Below, in pieces: positions 7,183 through 16,229 of a stretch of 64,000 nt of DNA. Made by a program: the position numbers and the translations under genes. The DNA is from Cellvibrio zantedeschiae. GTDB taxonomy: Bacteria; Pseudomonadota; Gammaproteobacteria; Pseudomonadales; Cellvibrionaceae. How positions within the stretch are numbered: position 1 is the first letter of the stretch; the number at the start of each line of letters is the position of its first letter. Location of the stretch: the NCBI RefSeq assembly GCF_014652535.1, contig NZ_BMYZ01000001.1:1240001-1304000 (forward strand). Reading direction: 5' to 3'. The notes under the pieces were generated by a model that worked only from the letters and a program-made list of their open reading frames with translations, made no database searches and was not told where the DNA came from.

Positions 7183-8583
7183 ATGCGTTTTACCACCAAG
7201 ATAACAGCGAGCATTGCTTTGGCTGTTGCCAGTTTTGCCAGCGTTAACACCTATGCTGAAACTATTCGTGTTGCATTGGGTACACAAGACACCACTATTA
7301 ATTGCTCGACCGGTGGTTTGTTAATTCGTGAGTTGAAATTATTGGAAAAATATTTACCGCATGAGGGTAAGTACAAAGATGCAACCTACGATATCCAATG
7401 GAAAAACTTTACCAGCGGTGCTCCACTCACCAATGAAATGGTTGCGGGTAAGTTGGATTTCGGCGCAATGGCCGATTTTCCCGGTTCATTTAACGGCGTC
7501 GCTCATGAGGCGGCGGGTAAGCACAGTATTTTCTTAAGCGTTTTATCCGGCAGCATTAAAGGCAGCGGCAACGGAATTGTTGTACCTGCTGCATCGCAGG
7601 TGCAATCAATTACCGAATTAAAAGGTAAAACGATTTCTGTACCTTTTGCATCAACTTCACATGGCATGTTATTGCGCGCGATTAAGGCTCAAGGTTGGGA
7701 TCTTGATAAAGACGTAAAAATTATTGCGCAAGCCCCGGAAATTGCTGGCTCGGCATTAAAAAGTAACCGTATTGAAGCCCATGCTGATTTCGTTCCTTTT
7801 GCGGAATTATTTCCTAACCGCGGTTTTGCTCGCAAAATTTATGATGGCTCGCAAGCTAATGCACCAACTTTCCACGGAACTTTAGTAGACGCTGCTTATG
7901 CAGAAAAATATCCGGAAATTGTTGTTGCTTATTTGCGTGCTGCTTTGGAAGCAGATCGATTAATTGCGGCTGAACCAGAAAAATACAGCGAGTTAATTGA
8001 AAAGGTGACTGGTATTGATGCGGAAGTGAATTATTTATTCCACGGCCCTCTAGGACTACAAACTCGTGATTTAACCTGGAAGCCAGAGTATCGCCAAGCC
8101 TTGGCGACAGCGATTGATACGCTGAAATTGTTGAAGAAAACGGATCAAGGTTTAAATATTGAGAAGTTTATTAATGATAAATACATCCGTGAAGCTTTCA
8201 AACAATCCGATTTGGATTACAAAAAATCTCTTGCTAATTACGCACAATTGCCGCTGAACGCCAAGGACGCAATAACAGGTAAGCCCATTACAGACTTTAA
8301 ACATGTTGCTCAAATTTGGGTGCGCGGTGAACCTTTGGTTCGCCACTACGCTTCGTTTAAAGATGCAGTAAAAGTGTTAAAAGAATTAGAGTCTGAAGGC
8401 AAAGATATTCGCGCTATTTATGCACAAGCATCTGACAGCGGTATTAAATTGCTCGCTAACCAGGCTTGGTTTGTTGAAAGCGCACAGGGTCAAGTCGATG
8501 CCTTCTTGCTAAAAGAGCAAGCAGAAGCTTTCGCGAAAAGTAATTCAGGAACGGTACGCGATTTCAGCTCCATCCGTTTGTAA
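7183..8583 (+). CDS. ABC transporter periplasmic substrate-binding protein, NrtA/SsuA-like
   Basis: A 466-residue secreted solute-binding protein. An N-terminal signal peptide (ALAVASFASVNTYA, cleavage near residue 25) is followed by an NMT1/SsuA-like fold: ELKGKTISVPFASTSHGMLLRAI is the hallmark strand-loop-helix, and MVAGKLDFGAMADFP lines the ligand cleft. It is longer than SsuA or TauA (about 320) and close to NrtA/CmpA (about 440). The family binds nitrate, bicarbonate, sulfonates, taurine and thiamine precursors; the substrate here cannot be read from sequence. The permease and ATPase genes follow, and the AprAB-like pair precedes it, pointing to import of the compound those enzymes act on. 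Confidence 0.88.
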   Translation: MRFTTKITASIALAVASFASVNTYAETIRVALGTQDTTINCSTGGLLIRELKLLEKYLPHEGKYKDATYDIQWKNFTSGAPLTNEMVAGKLDFGAMADFPGSFNGVAHEAAGKHSIFLSVLSGSIKGSGNGIVVPAASQVQSITELKGKTISVPFASTSHGMLLRAIKAQGWDLDKDVKIIAQAPEIAGSALKSNRIEAHADFVPFAELFPNRGFARKIYDGSQANAPTFHGTLVDAAYAEKYPEIVVAYLRAALEADRLIAAEPEKYSELIEKVTGIDAEVNYLFHGPLGLQTRDLTWKPEYRQALATAIDTLKLLKKTDQGLNIEKFINDKYIREAFKQSDLDYKKSLANYAQLPLNAKDAITGKPITDFKHVAQIWVRGEPLVRHYASFKDAVKVLKELESEGKDIRAIYAQASDSGIKLLANQAWFVESAQGQVDAFLLKEQAEAFAKSNSGTVRDFSSIRL

Positions 8584-8617
8584 TGTACCCAAAGATTTTT
8601 ATAAGGTGGTTTAGCTA

Positions 8618-9415
8618 ATGTCGTTGTTAAAATTTCCTTCCATACAATTGCAGGGTGTGGCGCTGCAACTGGGTTCGATTGCAGTATGTTTGCTGTTCTG
8701 GCAAGTCGCAGCCACGCAACATTTGAATTTAGGGTTGGTGACTTTTAGCAACGTACCAACACCGGGAGCTGTGCTTGCTGCTGTATGGCAGTTAGTGAGC
8801 TCTGATTCGCTGTGGCCACACCTGAGCAGCAGTTTAACCCGCGTGTTTAGCGGTTATTTAACGGCAAGCGTGTTAGGGGTCGGCTTGGGGTTGGCGGTTG
8901 GCCGTTCCAAACGCGCAGAAAAAATTCTTATGCCGCCGTTGGAATTGTTGCGTCCAATTCCCGCGGTTGCCTGGATTCCCCTAGCAATTTTAATGTTTCC
9001 ATCATCGGAAGCTTCCATGATTTTTATTACCTTTACCGGGGCATTGTTTCCAATATTATTGAATACAGTTCACGGTGTTGAGGCGGTTGATCCACGTTTA
9101 ATTGCATCGGCTCGCAGTTTAGGTGCGAGTAAAAGTGCAATTTTGCGCGAGGTAATTTTGCCCGGTGCAACGCCAAGCATTATTACAGGCTTGTCAATTG
9201 GAATGGGTACATCGTGGTTTTGTTTGGTAACTGCTGAGATGATTTCCGGGCAATTCGGAATTGGTTATTACACCTGGTCATCTTACGTCATTCAAAATTA
9301 TGCGGACATTGTAGTGGGAATGTTGTTAATAGGTTTGCTCGGAATGGGGAGCAGCTGGTTAATAAAAATCCTCGGCAATTTTTTAACTCCTTGGTACCGT
9401 CTGGGAAAATCATGA
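8618..9415 (+). CDS. ABC transporter permease, SsuC/TauC-like
   Basis: A 265-residue inner-membrane permease with about six predicted membrane segments. The EAA coupling loop is visible as DPRLIASARSLGASKSAILREVILPGA, the family consensus for contact with the ATPase. Segments such as LRPIPAVAWIPLAILMF and GMGTSWFCLVTAEMISG are typical of the NrtB/SsuC/TauC group. It overlaps the ATPase gene by four bases (ATGA), indicating translational coupling. It would move the ligand delivered by the upstream binding protein into the cytoplasm. Confidence 0.92.
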   Translation: MSLLKFPSIQLQGVALQLGSIAVCLLFWQVAATQHLNLGLVTFSNVPTPGAVLAAVWQLVSSDSLWPHLSSSLTRVFSGYLTASVLGVGLGLAVGRSKRAEKILMPPLELLRPIPAVAWIPLAILMFPSSEASMIFITFTGALFPILLNTVHGVEAVDPRLIASARSLGASKSAILREVILPGATPSIITGLSIGMGTSWFCLVTAEMISGQFGIGYYTWSSYVIQNYADIVVGMLLIGLLGMGSSWLIKILGNFLTPWYRLGKS

Positions 9416-10338
9416 TGACTATTTACGAATCTGCCAATGCAAAACAATTGGCTGCTGAAACACATGGCGCTGCGTTTGAAATGGCTGATGATGTTGGCTT
9501 TGAAAAAAATAAAGCTGCACAGGGTCAAATTAACGCTGAAAAAATTTCAATTCATCTCGGTGAAGGTAAAGCAGCGTTTGAAGCTGTGCAATCAGTAGAT
9601 TTTACGATTGCTCCCGGTGAATTTGTCTGTATTTTAGGACCGTCTGGTTGCGGTAAATCTACTTTGTTGGGTGCGTTGGCCGGGCATATTACGCCGAGCC
9701 ACGGCAGTTTAAAGCTGGATGGAAAATTCATTAAAAATCCATCACCAGAACGGGGAATGGTTTTCCAACATCACACACTTTTGCCTTGGCGCAGCACGCT
9801 CGATAACGTTGCATTTGGTTTGAAAATGCAGGGGATTGGTAAGCAGGAGCGTCGCCAGCAAGCGGCTGAAATGCTCAAACTTGTTGGGCTGGAAGATTCT
9901 GCTAAACGTTGGCCTAGTCAATTGTCGGGCGGCATGCAGCAACGTGTAGAAATTGCACGTGTACTTATTAATAAGCCCCGCTTGTTGTTAATGGATGAGC
10001 CTTTTGGCGCGCTCGACGCGCAAACACGTTTAAAAATGCAGCAATTATTGTTAAGCATTTGGGGAAAAATTCGCACCACTGTGGTGTTTGTTACGCACGA
10101 TATTGATGAAGCATTGTTTCTTGCTGATCGAATTTTGGTTATGAGTCCGCGGCCTGGGCGCATCATTGAAGATTTGTCGGTGGACTTTGCGCGTCCGCGT
10201 ACAACCGAGTTGGTGACTACACCGGAATTTATGCGGCTCAAACGCCATTGCCTTGAATTACTTAGTCATGAAGAAGGCCGACAGTTACCACGTTTATCAC
10301 CTCTGGGTTTGCCGCCGGCAGTTGAGTTTACCTATTAA
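9412..10338 (+). CDS. ABC transporter ATP-binding protein, SsuB/TauB/NrtD-like
   Basis: A 308-residue ATPase that energises the importer. Walker A is GPSGCGKST, the Q-loop lies in ERGMVFQHHTLLPW, the ABC signature is LSGGMQQR, Walker B is LLLMDEPFGALD and the switch His is in FVTHDIDEAL. About 40 extra residues precede the usual start of the domain (INAEKISIHLGEG); this N-terminal extension is not typical of SsuB. The ATG at 9412 forms ATGA with the permease stop, and an ATG one codon later is equally possible. Confidence 0.92.
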   Translation: MMTIYESANAKQLAAETHGAAFEMADDVGFEKNKAAQGQINAEKISIHLGEGKAAFEAVQSVDFTIAPGEFVCILGPSGCGKSTLLGALAGHITPSHGSLKLDGKFIKNPSPERGMVFQHHTLLPWRSTLDNVAFGLKMQGIGKQERRQQAAEMLKLVGLEDSAKRWPSQLSGGMQQRVEIARVLINKPRLLLMDEPFGALDAQTRLKMQQLLLSIWGKIRTTVVFVTHDIDEALFLADRILVMSPRPGRIIEDLSVDFARPRTTELVTTPEFMRLKRHCLELLSHEEGRQLPRLSPLGLPPAVEFTY

Positions 10339-10386
10339 ACATCATCGCGTTTTGCGATCTACATTCTTAATGGAATTTGAGTCTCT

Positions 10387-11349
10387 ATGAGTTTTATTGA
10401 TAATCCAGACATCATTGCCCTGCAGCCACGCTTGCAAGATAGCGATGCAGCTGTGCGTCGCATCGCGTTGATTGATCTTGCTGATTTGGAAGAACCAGAT
10501 GCTTTGCCATTGCTGACGACAAGTTTGCGCACAGATAGCGATGCCGATGTACGTGCTGAGGCTGCGCGTTTGCTTGCGGCATGGGAAGAGCCAGAAGTGA
10601 TTACTGCATTGTGCGAAGCGCTTACAGATAGCAATCACAGTGTGCAGGAGCTTGCAGCTCACAGCCTTACGCAACTTAAAGAATCTATTTCTGGCCAGTG
10701 GATTTTGCCTTGGGCTGTTCATAGCGATGTCAGCGTGCGCCGCCGGGCTTTGCGGGCCCTGCGCGAGCTGCGTTTACCTGCAGCAGCTGAACCCGCCATT
10801 GCGGCTCTGGGCGATGCAGACGCGGGCGTGCGTCGCGAAGCTGTAGGTGTATTGGCTTGGCTCAAACATAAACCTGCGCTTGCCGATTTAGCCACGCTCG
10901 CGAGTCATGATATAGATGTGGACGTACGTCGCGCGGCCACGGGTGCCCTGGGATTTGCAGCAGAACCGCAATCACTTAGGGCGCTTTATAAGGCCTTGCA
11001 GGATAGTCAGTGGCAAGTGCGCGAGGAGGCAGCCGCAACTTTGGGTAAGCTGGGCTTTAAAGAGGCGGGCACCGAATTGGTGGATGCCTTGGCTGATGAC
11101 TATTGGCAGGTGCGCCTGCAGGCCGCTCGTGCTTTGGGTAAATTGCGTTTTATACCCGCTAATCCTGCGCTGATTAGCTTACTGGGGCATAGCATCAGCA
11201 ATTTGCGTAAGGAAGCCGCGCTCGCTTTGGGCGAAATTGGCGATCAACATGCCGTATTAGCTTTGCGTCATGCTGAAAATGATAGTGACCCCGAAGTTCG
11301 CAAAGCCGTACGCATTGCGTTGGCACAACTTAGTGAGCGCGTAGCGTGA
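10387..11349 (+). CDS. HEAT-repeat (PBS lyase-type) protein
   Basis: A 320-residue cytoplasmic protein built almost entirely of about ten HEAT-like helical repeats of 30-31 residues, with the recurring pattern D(A/S)xxxVRxxAAxxLGxL (for example DSQWQVREEAAATLGKLGF and DDYWQVRLQAARALGKLRF). Such proteins act as scaffolds or as lyase/maturation partners for cofactor-bearing proteins. Its place between the transporter ATPase and the DUF971 gene, with a 4-bp overlap to the latter, suggests a helper of the AprAB-like enzyme, for instance in assembly. That role is inference; no catalytic motif is visible. Confidence 0.88.
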   Translation: MSFIDNPDIIALQPRLQDSDAAVRRIALIDLADLEEPDALPLLTTSLRTDSDADVRAEAARLLAAWEEPEVITALCEALTDSNHSVQELAAHSLTQLKESISGQWILPWAVHSDVSVRRRALRALRELRLPAAAEPAIAALGDADAGVRREAVGVLAWLKHKPALADLATLASHDIDVDVRRAATGALGFAAEPQSLRALYKALQDSQWQVREEAAATLGKLGFKEAGTELVDALADDYWQVRLQAARALGKLRFIPANPALISLLGHSISNLRKEAALALGEIGDQHAVLALRHAENDSDPEVRKAVRIALAQLSERVA

Positions 11350-11639
11350 TCTTTGCACCGCAAAAAATACACAATGCTCACCTGGAGCAGCAGCTTGTTA
11401 TTTGCTGGCGCGATGGACAGGAACACAGATTTAGCTATGGCGAGCTGCGTGCGGCTTGTCGCTGTGCTACTTGCCGTGCTGAACAGGTGCGTGGGCATTT
11501 GGTCTTGAGGGATGCAGATTTGAAGATTAAGAAAATCAACAATCTAGGGCAGGGATTGCAATTTGTTTTTAGCGACGGTCACGAGCGTGGCGTTTATCCC
11601 TGGCAATATATGTATGAACTCGGCTCGCGTCCCCTATAA
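11346..11639 (+). CDS. DUF971 (GBBH-like N-terminal domain) protein
   Basis: A 97-residue protein that is a stand-alone DUF971 domain, the fold found at the N-terminus of gamma-butyrobetaine hydroxylases and beside iron-sulfur assembly proteins. The motif RAACRCATCRAE supplies three Cys that could bind a metal, and FSDGHERGVYPWQYMYEL is the conserved C-terminal part. It starts with GTG overlapping the HEAT-protein stop (GTGA), so it is translationally coupled. As last gene of the AprAB/ABC operon it may help metal or cluster handling of the redox pair; that function is inferred. Confidence 0.87.
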   Translation: MIFAPQKIHNAHLEQQLVICWRDGQEHRFSYGELRAACRCATCRAEQVRGHLVLRDADLKIKKINNLGQGLQFVFSDGHERGVYPWQYMYELGSRPL

Positions 11640-11810
11640 ACAGCTGTTTAATCCTCACAAGTCCGTAAATAGTTTATTGAGCAACACACTGCTGCAAATT
11701 GCACAATCTCAAAGCAGTTATAAGCTTGAAAAAAATTGATATTTCCGCTCGTTCGCAAATAACCATACTATGCTGACTATATTCATTTAGCAGTTTTGGT
11801 GATCGAGCCC

Positions 11811-12593
11811 ATGTGCCAGTTGTTAGGAGTTAGTTGCAAGCAGCCAGCAGACATCAACTTTACGTTTGAAGGTTTTCGCGCACGTGGTGGTTTAACCGAT
11901 GAACATAAAGATGGTTGGGGAATTGCGTTTTTTCGCAACAACAACTTCGATGTTTTTCTGGATCACCAGCCAGCCGCTAATTCTGAATTGGCAGCAGAAA
12001 TTAATAGTGCGGGTATTAAATCCAAAACGATTATCGCCCATATCCGCAAGGCTACTGTTGGCGAAGTTAAACTCAGCAATTGCCATCCATTTCACCGTGA
12101 GCTTTGGGGTAAAACCTGGTTGTTTTGCCACAATGGCGACCTGAAAAATTTTGCTCCGGAATTAAATGGAAGATTTAATCCGCAAGGTGATACCGACAGC
12201 GAATTAGCATTTTGCTATTTGTTGCAGCAGTTGGAATCGCAACTGCCACAAGGTACTGATGACAGCGAGGCTTTGTTTAAAGTCTTGAATGATTTGAGCA
12301 GGGAAATAGAGAAGTTCGGCACTTTCAATATTATTTTCTCGAATGGTGATTTGCTATTTACCTATTGCTCAACTTCATTGGCACATGTTGAAAGAAAATA
12401 TCCTTTCACTACTGTAACCCTGGTGGATAAAGATGTGTCGCTCGATTTAAGTCAACATCACAACGAGCACGATAAAATGATTTTGATTGCTACCAAGCCT
12501 TTAACGATTAATGAAGACTGGAAAGTTTATCAACCGCAAGAGGCAAGGATGTTTCGAGAGGGCGAAGTGATTTACAGCGGAATTAATATTTAA
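11811..12593 (+). CDS. Class II glutamine amidotransferase, YafJ-like
   Basis: A 260-residue Ntn-hydrolase-type glutamine amidotransferase. I placed the start at the ATG at 11811 because the catalytic Cys must be residue 2 (MCQLLGVSC); an upstream in-frame GTG at 11796 would bury it. Conserved segments include DGWGIAFF, HIRKATVG, NCHPFHRE and FCHNGDL, the glutamine-binding and oxyanion region. The protein has only the glutaminase domain, as in YafJ, so its acceptor enzyme is unknown. It stands alone and ends at a bidirectional terminator shared with nrdA. Confidence 0.88.
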   Translation: MCQLLGVSCKQPADINFTFEGFRARGGLTDEHKDGWGIAFFRNNNFDVFLDHQPAANSELAAEINSAGIKSKTIIAHIRKATVGEVKLSNCHPFHRELWGKTWLFCHNGDLKNFAPELNGRFNPQGDTDSELAFCYLLQQLESQLPQGTDDSEALFKVLNDLSREIEKFGTFNIIFSNGDLLFTYCSTSLAHVERKYPFTTVTLVDKDVSLDLSQHHNEHDKMILIATKPLTINEDWKVYQPQEARMFREGEVIYSGINI

Positions 12594-12622
12594 GGTTTAA
12601 ATATTTTTAAGAATGACCAAAT

Positions 12623-12652
12623 AAAAAAGCCCGCAATGTGCGGGCTTTTTTA
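12623..12652. terminator. Bidirectional terminator between the amidotransferase gene and nrdA
   Basis: A perfect GCCCGCA/TGCGGGC stem with a 2-3 nt loop is flanked by A6 on the left and T6 on the right, so it can end transcription from both converging genes. Confidence 0.9.
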
Positions 12653-12664
12653 TTGCTCAGATAA

Positions 12665-15601
12665 TTACTGGCAAGCTTCGCAATCAGGATTATCGATTGA
12701 ACATGCGAGTGGCACTGGTGCCGCTTGCGCAAAGCTGGCTTGTTCAACTTCTGAAATCACTGGCGCTGCAACTGCTGGAGCAGCTGCAATACCACCGCCT
12801 GCACCTGTTGCAGATACTGCGTTCAATGCACCGGTATTAATGGTAGATTTTTCAGTAGTAGTTGCTGCTAATGCACGCAGATAGTAAGTGGTTTTCAAAC
12901 CGCTGAACCATGCCATACGGTAAGTGATATCCAACTTTTTACCGTTAGCGCCAGCAATGTACAAGTTCAAGCTTTGCGCTTGGTCAATCCATTTTTGGCG
13001 ACGGCTTGCAGCTTCAACAATCCACTTGGGTTCTACTTCAAATGCGGTCGAATAAATCGCTTTTAAATCTGCGGGAATGCGATCAATTTTTTGCACCGAA
13101 CCTTCGTAATATTTCAAATCATTAACCATTACGGTATCCCACAAGCCACGAGCTTTTAAATCGTGTACCAAGTGCGGGTTTACTACAGTGAATTCACCAG
13201 AGAGGTTAGATTTCACGTAGAGGTTTTGGTAAGTCGGTTCAATCGATTGAGTTACGCCAGTGATGTTGGAAATAGTTGCCGTTGGGGCAATCGCCATCAC
13301 ATTGGAGTTACGCATACCCTGTGATTTAACTTGTGCGCGCAATGAAGCCCAATCAAGTGTTTGGCTGCGGTCAACTTTAATGTATTTCTCGCCACGGTTC
13401 TGCGCGAGGTTTTCAATCGAATCGATTGGTAGAACGCCCTTGCTCCACAAAGAACCTTCAAAGGTAGAGTATTTACCGCGTTCTTTTGCTAATTCGCTTG
13501 ACGCTTTAATCGCGTAGTAACTTACTGCTTCCATTGAAGTATCTGCGAAGGCAACGGCTTCATCAGAACTGTAAGCGATGCGTTGTAAATACAATGCATC
13601 CTGGAAGCCCATAATGCCCAAGCCGATTGGACGATGACGCAAGTTAGATGCTTTAGAGGTTGCAACAGCGTAGTAGTTAATATCAATTACGTTATCCAAC
13701 ATACGGATAGCGGTTTGCACAGTGCGTTCAAGTTTTGCTTGATCAAGTTTGCCGTTCACAATGTGTTGTGCGAGGTTGATCGAACCCAAATTACATACCG
13801 CGATTTCATCATTTGCTTTGGTGTTCAGAGTAATTTCTGTACACAGGTTAGATGAATGCACTACGCCGCAATGTTGTTGTGGGCTGCGAATGTTGCATGG
13901 GTCTTTAAAGGTGATCCATGGGTGGCCAGTTTCAAACAACATGCCGAGCATTTTGCGCCACAAATCCAACGCGCGAACAGTTTTGAAAACTTTGATTTTG
14001 CCTGCAGCGGCTTGTGCTTCGTAAAATGCGTAACGTTCTTCAAAAGCTTGGCCGTATAAATCGTGCAAATCTGGAACATCGTTTGGAGAAAAAAGAGTCC
14101 ACTCTTTGTCATCAAACACGCGCTTCATAAATGCATCGGGCACCCAGTTAGCGGTGTTCATATCGTGCGTACGGCGACGGTCGTCACCAGTATTTTTGCG
14201 GAGCTCTAAGAACTCCTCAACATCCATATGCCAAGTTTCAAGGTACGCACATACAGCGCCTTTACGCTTACCACCCTGGTTAACAGCAACAGCAGTATCG
14301 TTGGCAACTTTCAAGAAAGGTACAACGCCTTGTGATTTGCCGTTGGTGCCTTTGATGTAAGCACCGAGTGCGCGAACTGGTGTCCAGTCGTTACCCAAAC
14401 CGCCCGCAAATTTACTGAGCATTGCGTTGTCTTGCATTGCACCGTAAATACCGTGCAGATCGTCTGGTACAGTAGTTAAGTAGCAAGATGACAATTGCGG
14501 ACGCAAAGTACCAGCGTTAAACAGAGTTGGGGTAGAGCTCATGTAATCGAAAGATGACAACAAGCGATAGAACTCGATTGCGCGTTCTTCTTTTTGTTCT
14601 TCTTCAATGGCGAGGCCCATGGCAACACGCATGAAGAAAATTTGTGGCAATTCGATGCGTACATCATTGCTGTGAATGAAGTAGCGGTCGTACAGAGTTT
14701 GCAAACCCAAATAAGTGAATTGCAAATCGCGGTCAGCTAATAAAGCTTTGCCTAATTTTTCGTGATCGAATTTCAAAAGTTCTGGAGATAATAATTCGAG
14801 CTCCACGCCTTTTTTCAAATAAGCAGGCAGGGCGCGAGCGTAGTAAAGCTCCATGTCTGATTGGGTGGCTTCTTGTGCTATGCCAAGGAAGCTCAAAGCT
14901 TCTGCACGCAATTTGTCCATCAACAAACGCGCGGTTACGAAAGAATAATTCGGCTCTTTTTCTACCAATGTGCGGGCAGTGATAACCAAAGAGGTGTTTA
15001 CATCAGATTCGTTTACGCCGTCATAAAGGTTGCGCATGGCTTCATCGAGAATCGCTTTCTCTTCAACGCCTTTCAAATTAGCGCAAGCTTCAGCAACTAT
15101 GGTGCGCATACGGCCAATGTCTAAAGGCGCGCGGGTGCCGTTGGACAAGGTTACGTTGATGCTTGGGTATTCACTGTCAGCAGCTTGTTCTGAACTGCGT
15201 TTTTCAGCGCGCATACGCGCATGCTTTTCGCGGTAAAGTACATAGTCACGGGCAACTTTTTGCTCGCCGGAGCGCATGAGGATCAATTCAACCTGATCCT
15301 GAATCTCTTCAATGTGGATAGTGCCACCAGAAGGCATGCGGCGCTTGAAAGTCGCGGTAATTTGTTTGGTGAGATTGTCTACGGTTTCGTGGATACGGGT
15401 CGACGCTGCAGCGGTACCACCTTCAACAGCCAGGAATGCTTTTGTCATGGCAATGGCGATTTTGCTTGCATCAAACGGAACAACCGTACCATTGCGCTTG
15501 ATAATGCGCAGTTGGCCGGGCGCTGTAGCCGCAAGGTTTTGGTTGCCATGAATATCGTGTTGAGGGGTAGTGCTGGTACTGCTTTCAATGTCGGTGTGCA
15601 T
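12665..15601 (-). CDS. nrdA: Ribonucleoside-diphosphate reductase class Ia, large subunit
   Basis: A 978-residue catalytic subunit that reduces ribonucleoside diphosphates to deoxy forms. The first ATP-cone starts at QLRIIKRNGTVVPFDASKI and a second cone follows at INVTLSNGTRAPLDIGRMR; two cones are known from Pseudomonas-type NrdA, while E. coli has one. Active-site elements are present: SSCYLTTVPDD, SSNLCTEITLN and AVCNLGSINLA. The protein ends in the redox-shuttle cysteines CEACQ. I chose the ATG at 15601 for its GGGAGA ribosome-binding site. Unusually, nrdB does not follow: the gene ends at a terminator. The upstream gap holds a perfect DnaA box and NrdR-like sites. Confidence 0.95.
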   Translation of the reverse strand: MHTDIESSTSTTPQHDIHGNQNLAATAPGQLRIIKRNGTVVPFDASKIAIAMTKAFLAVEGGTAAASTRIHETVDNLTKQITATFKRRMPSGGTIHIEEIQDQVELILMRSGEQKVARDYVLYREKHARMRAEKRSSEQAADSEYPSINVTLSNGTRAPLDIGRMRTIVAEACANLKGVEEKAILDEAMRNLYDGVNESDVNTSLVITARTLVEKEPNYSFVTARLLMDKLRAEALSFLGIAQEATQSDMELYYARALPAYLKKGVELELLSPELLKFDHEKLGKALLADRDLQFTYLGLQTLYDRYFIHSNDVRIELPQIFFMRVAMGLAIEEEQKEERAIEFYRLLSSFDYMSSTPTLFNAGTLRPQLSSCYLTTVPDDLHGIYGAMQDNAMLSKFAGGLGNDWTPVRALGAYIKGTNGKSQGVVPFLKVANDTAVAVNQGGKRKGAVCAYLETWHMDVEEFLELRKNTGDDRRRTHDMNTANWVPDAFMKRVFDDKEWTLFSPNDVPDLHDLYGQAFEERYAFYEAQAAAGKIKVFKTVRALDLWRKMLGMLFETGHPWITFKDPCNIRSPQQHCGVVHSSNLCTEITLNTKANDEIAVCNLGSINLAQHIVNGKLDQAKLERTVQTAIRMLDNVIDINYYAVATSKASNLRHRPIGLGIMGFQDALYLQRIAYSSDEAVAFADTSMEAVSYYAIKASSELAKERGKYSTFEGSLWSKGVLPIDSIENLAQNRGEKYIKVDRSQTLDWASLRAQVKSQGMRNSNVMAIAPTATISNITGVTQSIEPTYQNLYVKSNLSGEFTVVNPHLVHDLKARGLWDTVMVNDLKYYEGSVQKIDRIPADLKAIYSTAFEVEPKWIVEAASRRQKWIDQAQSLNLYIAGANGKKLDITYRMAWFSGLKTTYYLRALAATTTEKSTINTGALNAVSATGAGGGIAAAPAVAAPVISEVEQASFAQAAPVPLACSIDNPDCEACQ

Positions 15602-15934
15602 AGACGTCTCCCGCGTGAGGTCATATCCGTAGTTATGTATATAAAGCGATAAATCCAAAAAACCGGTGACTGCGTTCAATAGACAACGCAAATAATCAGC
15701 GGTTTGTAAATCCTAAAACTAAACAGTGAAGGTGAAACAGGGATTGGTAATTGCCATGTCCATTTCTTACAGCTTTTAAACCCTAATTCTGGCCAAGGGC
15801 CATTTTGTATTTATTAAAATCAGGGTTTAGAACGCTACTCAGCAGGTCAATTTACGGCCTGAGCCATAATTTACTGCTACCGCCTCCTTATATATGGGAA
15901 TACTTCCAAGCGCATTAAAGACACTTTTAAGTAA

Positions 15935-15950
15935 ACACAACATATAGTGG
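15935..15950. promoter_or_regulatory. NrdR-box-like site upstream of nrdA
   Basis: ACACAACATATAGTGG matches the NrdR consensus (acaCwAtATaTwGtgt) at 14 of 16 positions by my alignment. It lies 334 bp before the nrdA ATG. NrdR boxes usually occur as pairs about 31 bp apart; I do not find a good partner at that spacing. A weaker match with 12 of 16 lies at 16134-16149. Confidence 0.5.
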
Positions 15951-16220
15951 CGGTTGTTCCCAAACTACTGATGCCAAAACTGTGCGCTCAGGGCCTGTTT
16001 TGGCTGTCTATAGAAACTGACTATCTCTATAAACACTCAATTGGGTGTAAAAGCCTTACCAAATCTACTTGACAGGCGGAGCATCAATCGTTTGATTGCA
16101 CTATTGGAAACCAATAGAGAAGCCTGTCACAAAACCCTATATGTAGGGGTTTAGTCAAATCTGAGCAACAAGATAATGCGATTAAGTGATTAATGCAAGC
16201 CTGAAAATTGCCGTTCGGCC

Positions 16221-16229
16221 TGTGGATAA
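16221..16229 (-). promoter_or_regulatory. Perfect DnaA box upstream of nrdA
   Basis: TGTGGATAA is the reverse complement of the consensus DnaA box TTATCCACA. In E. coli DnaA boxes upstream of nrdAB tie dNTP supply to replication. Here the box is about 620 bp from the nrdA start, so a control role requires a distal promoter; a chance match is possible for a 9-mer. Confidence 0.45.
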
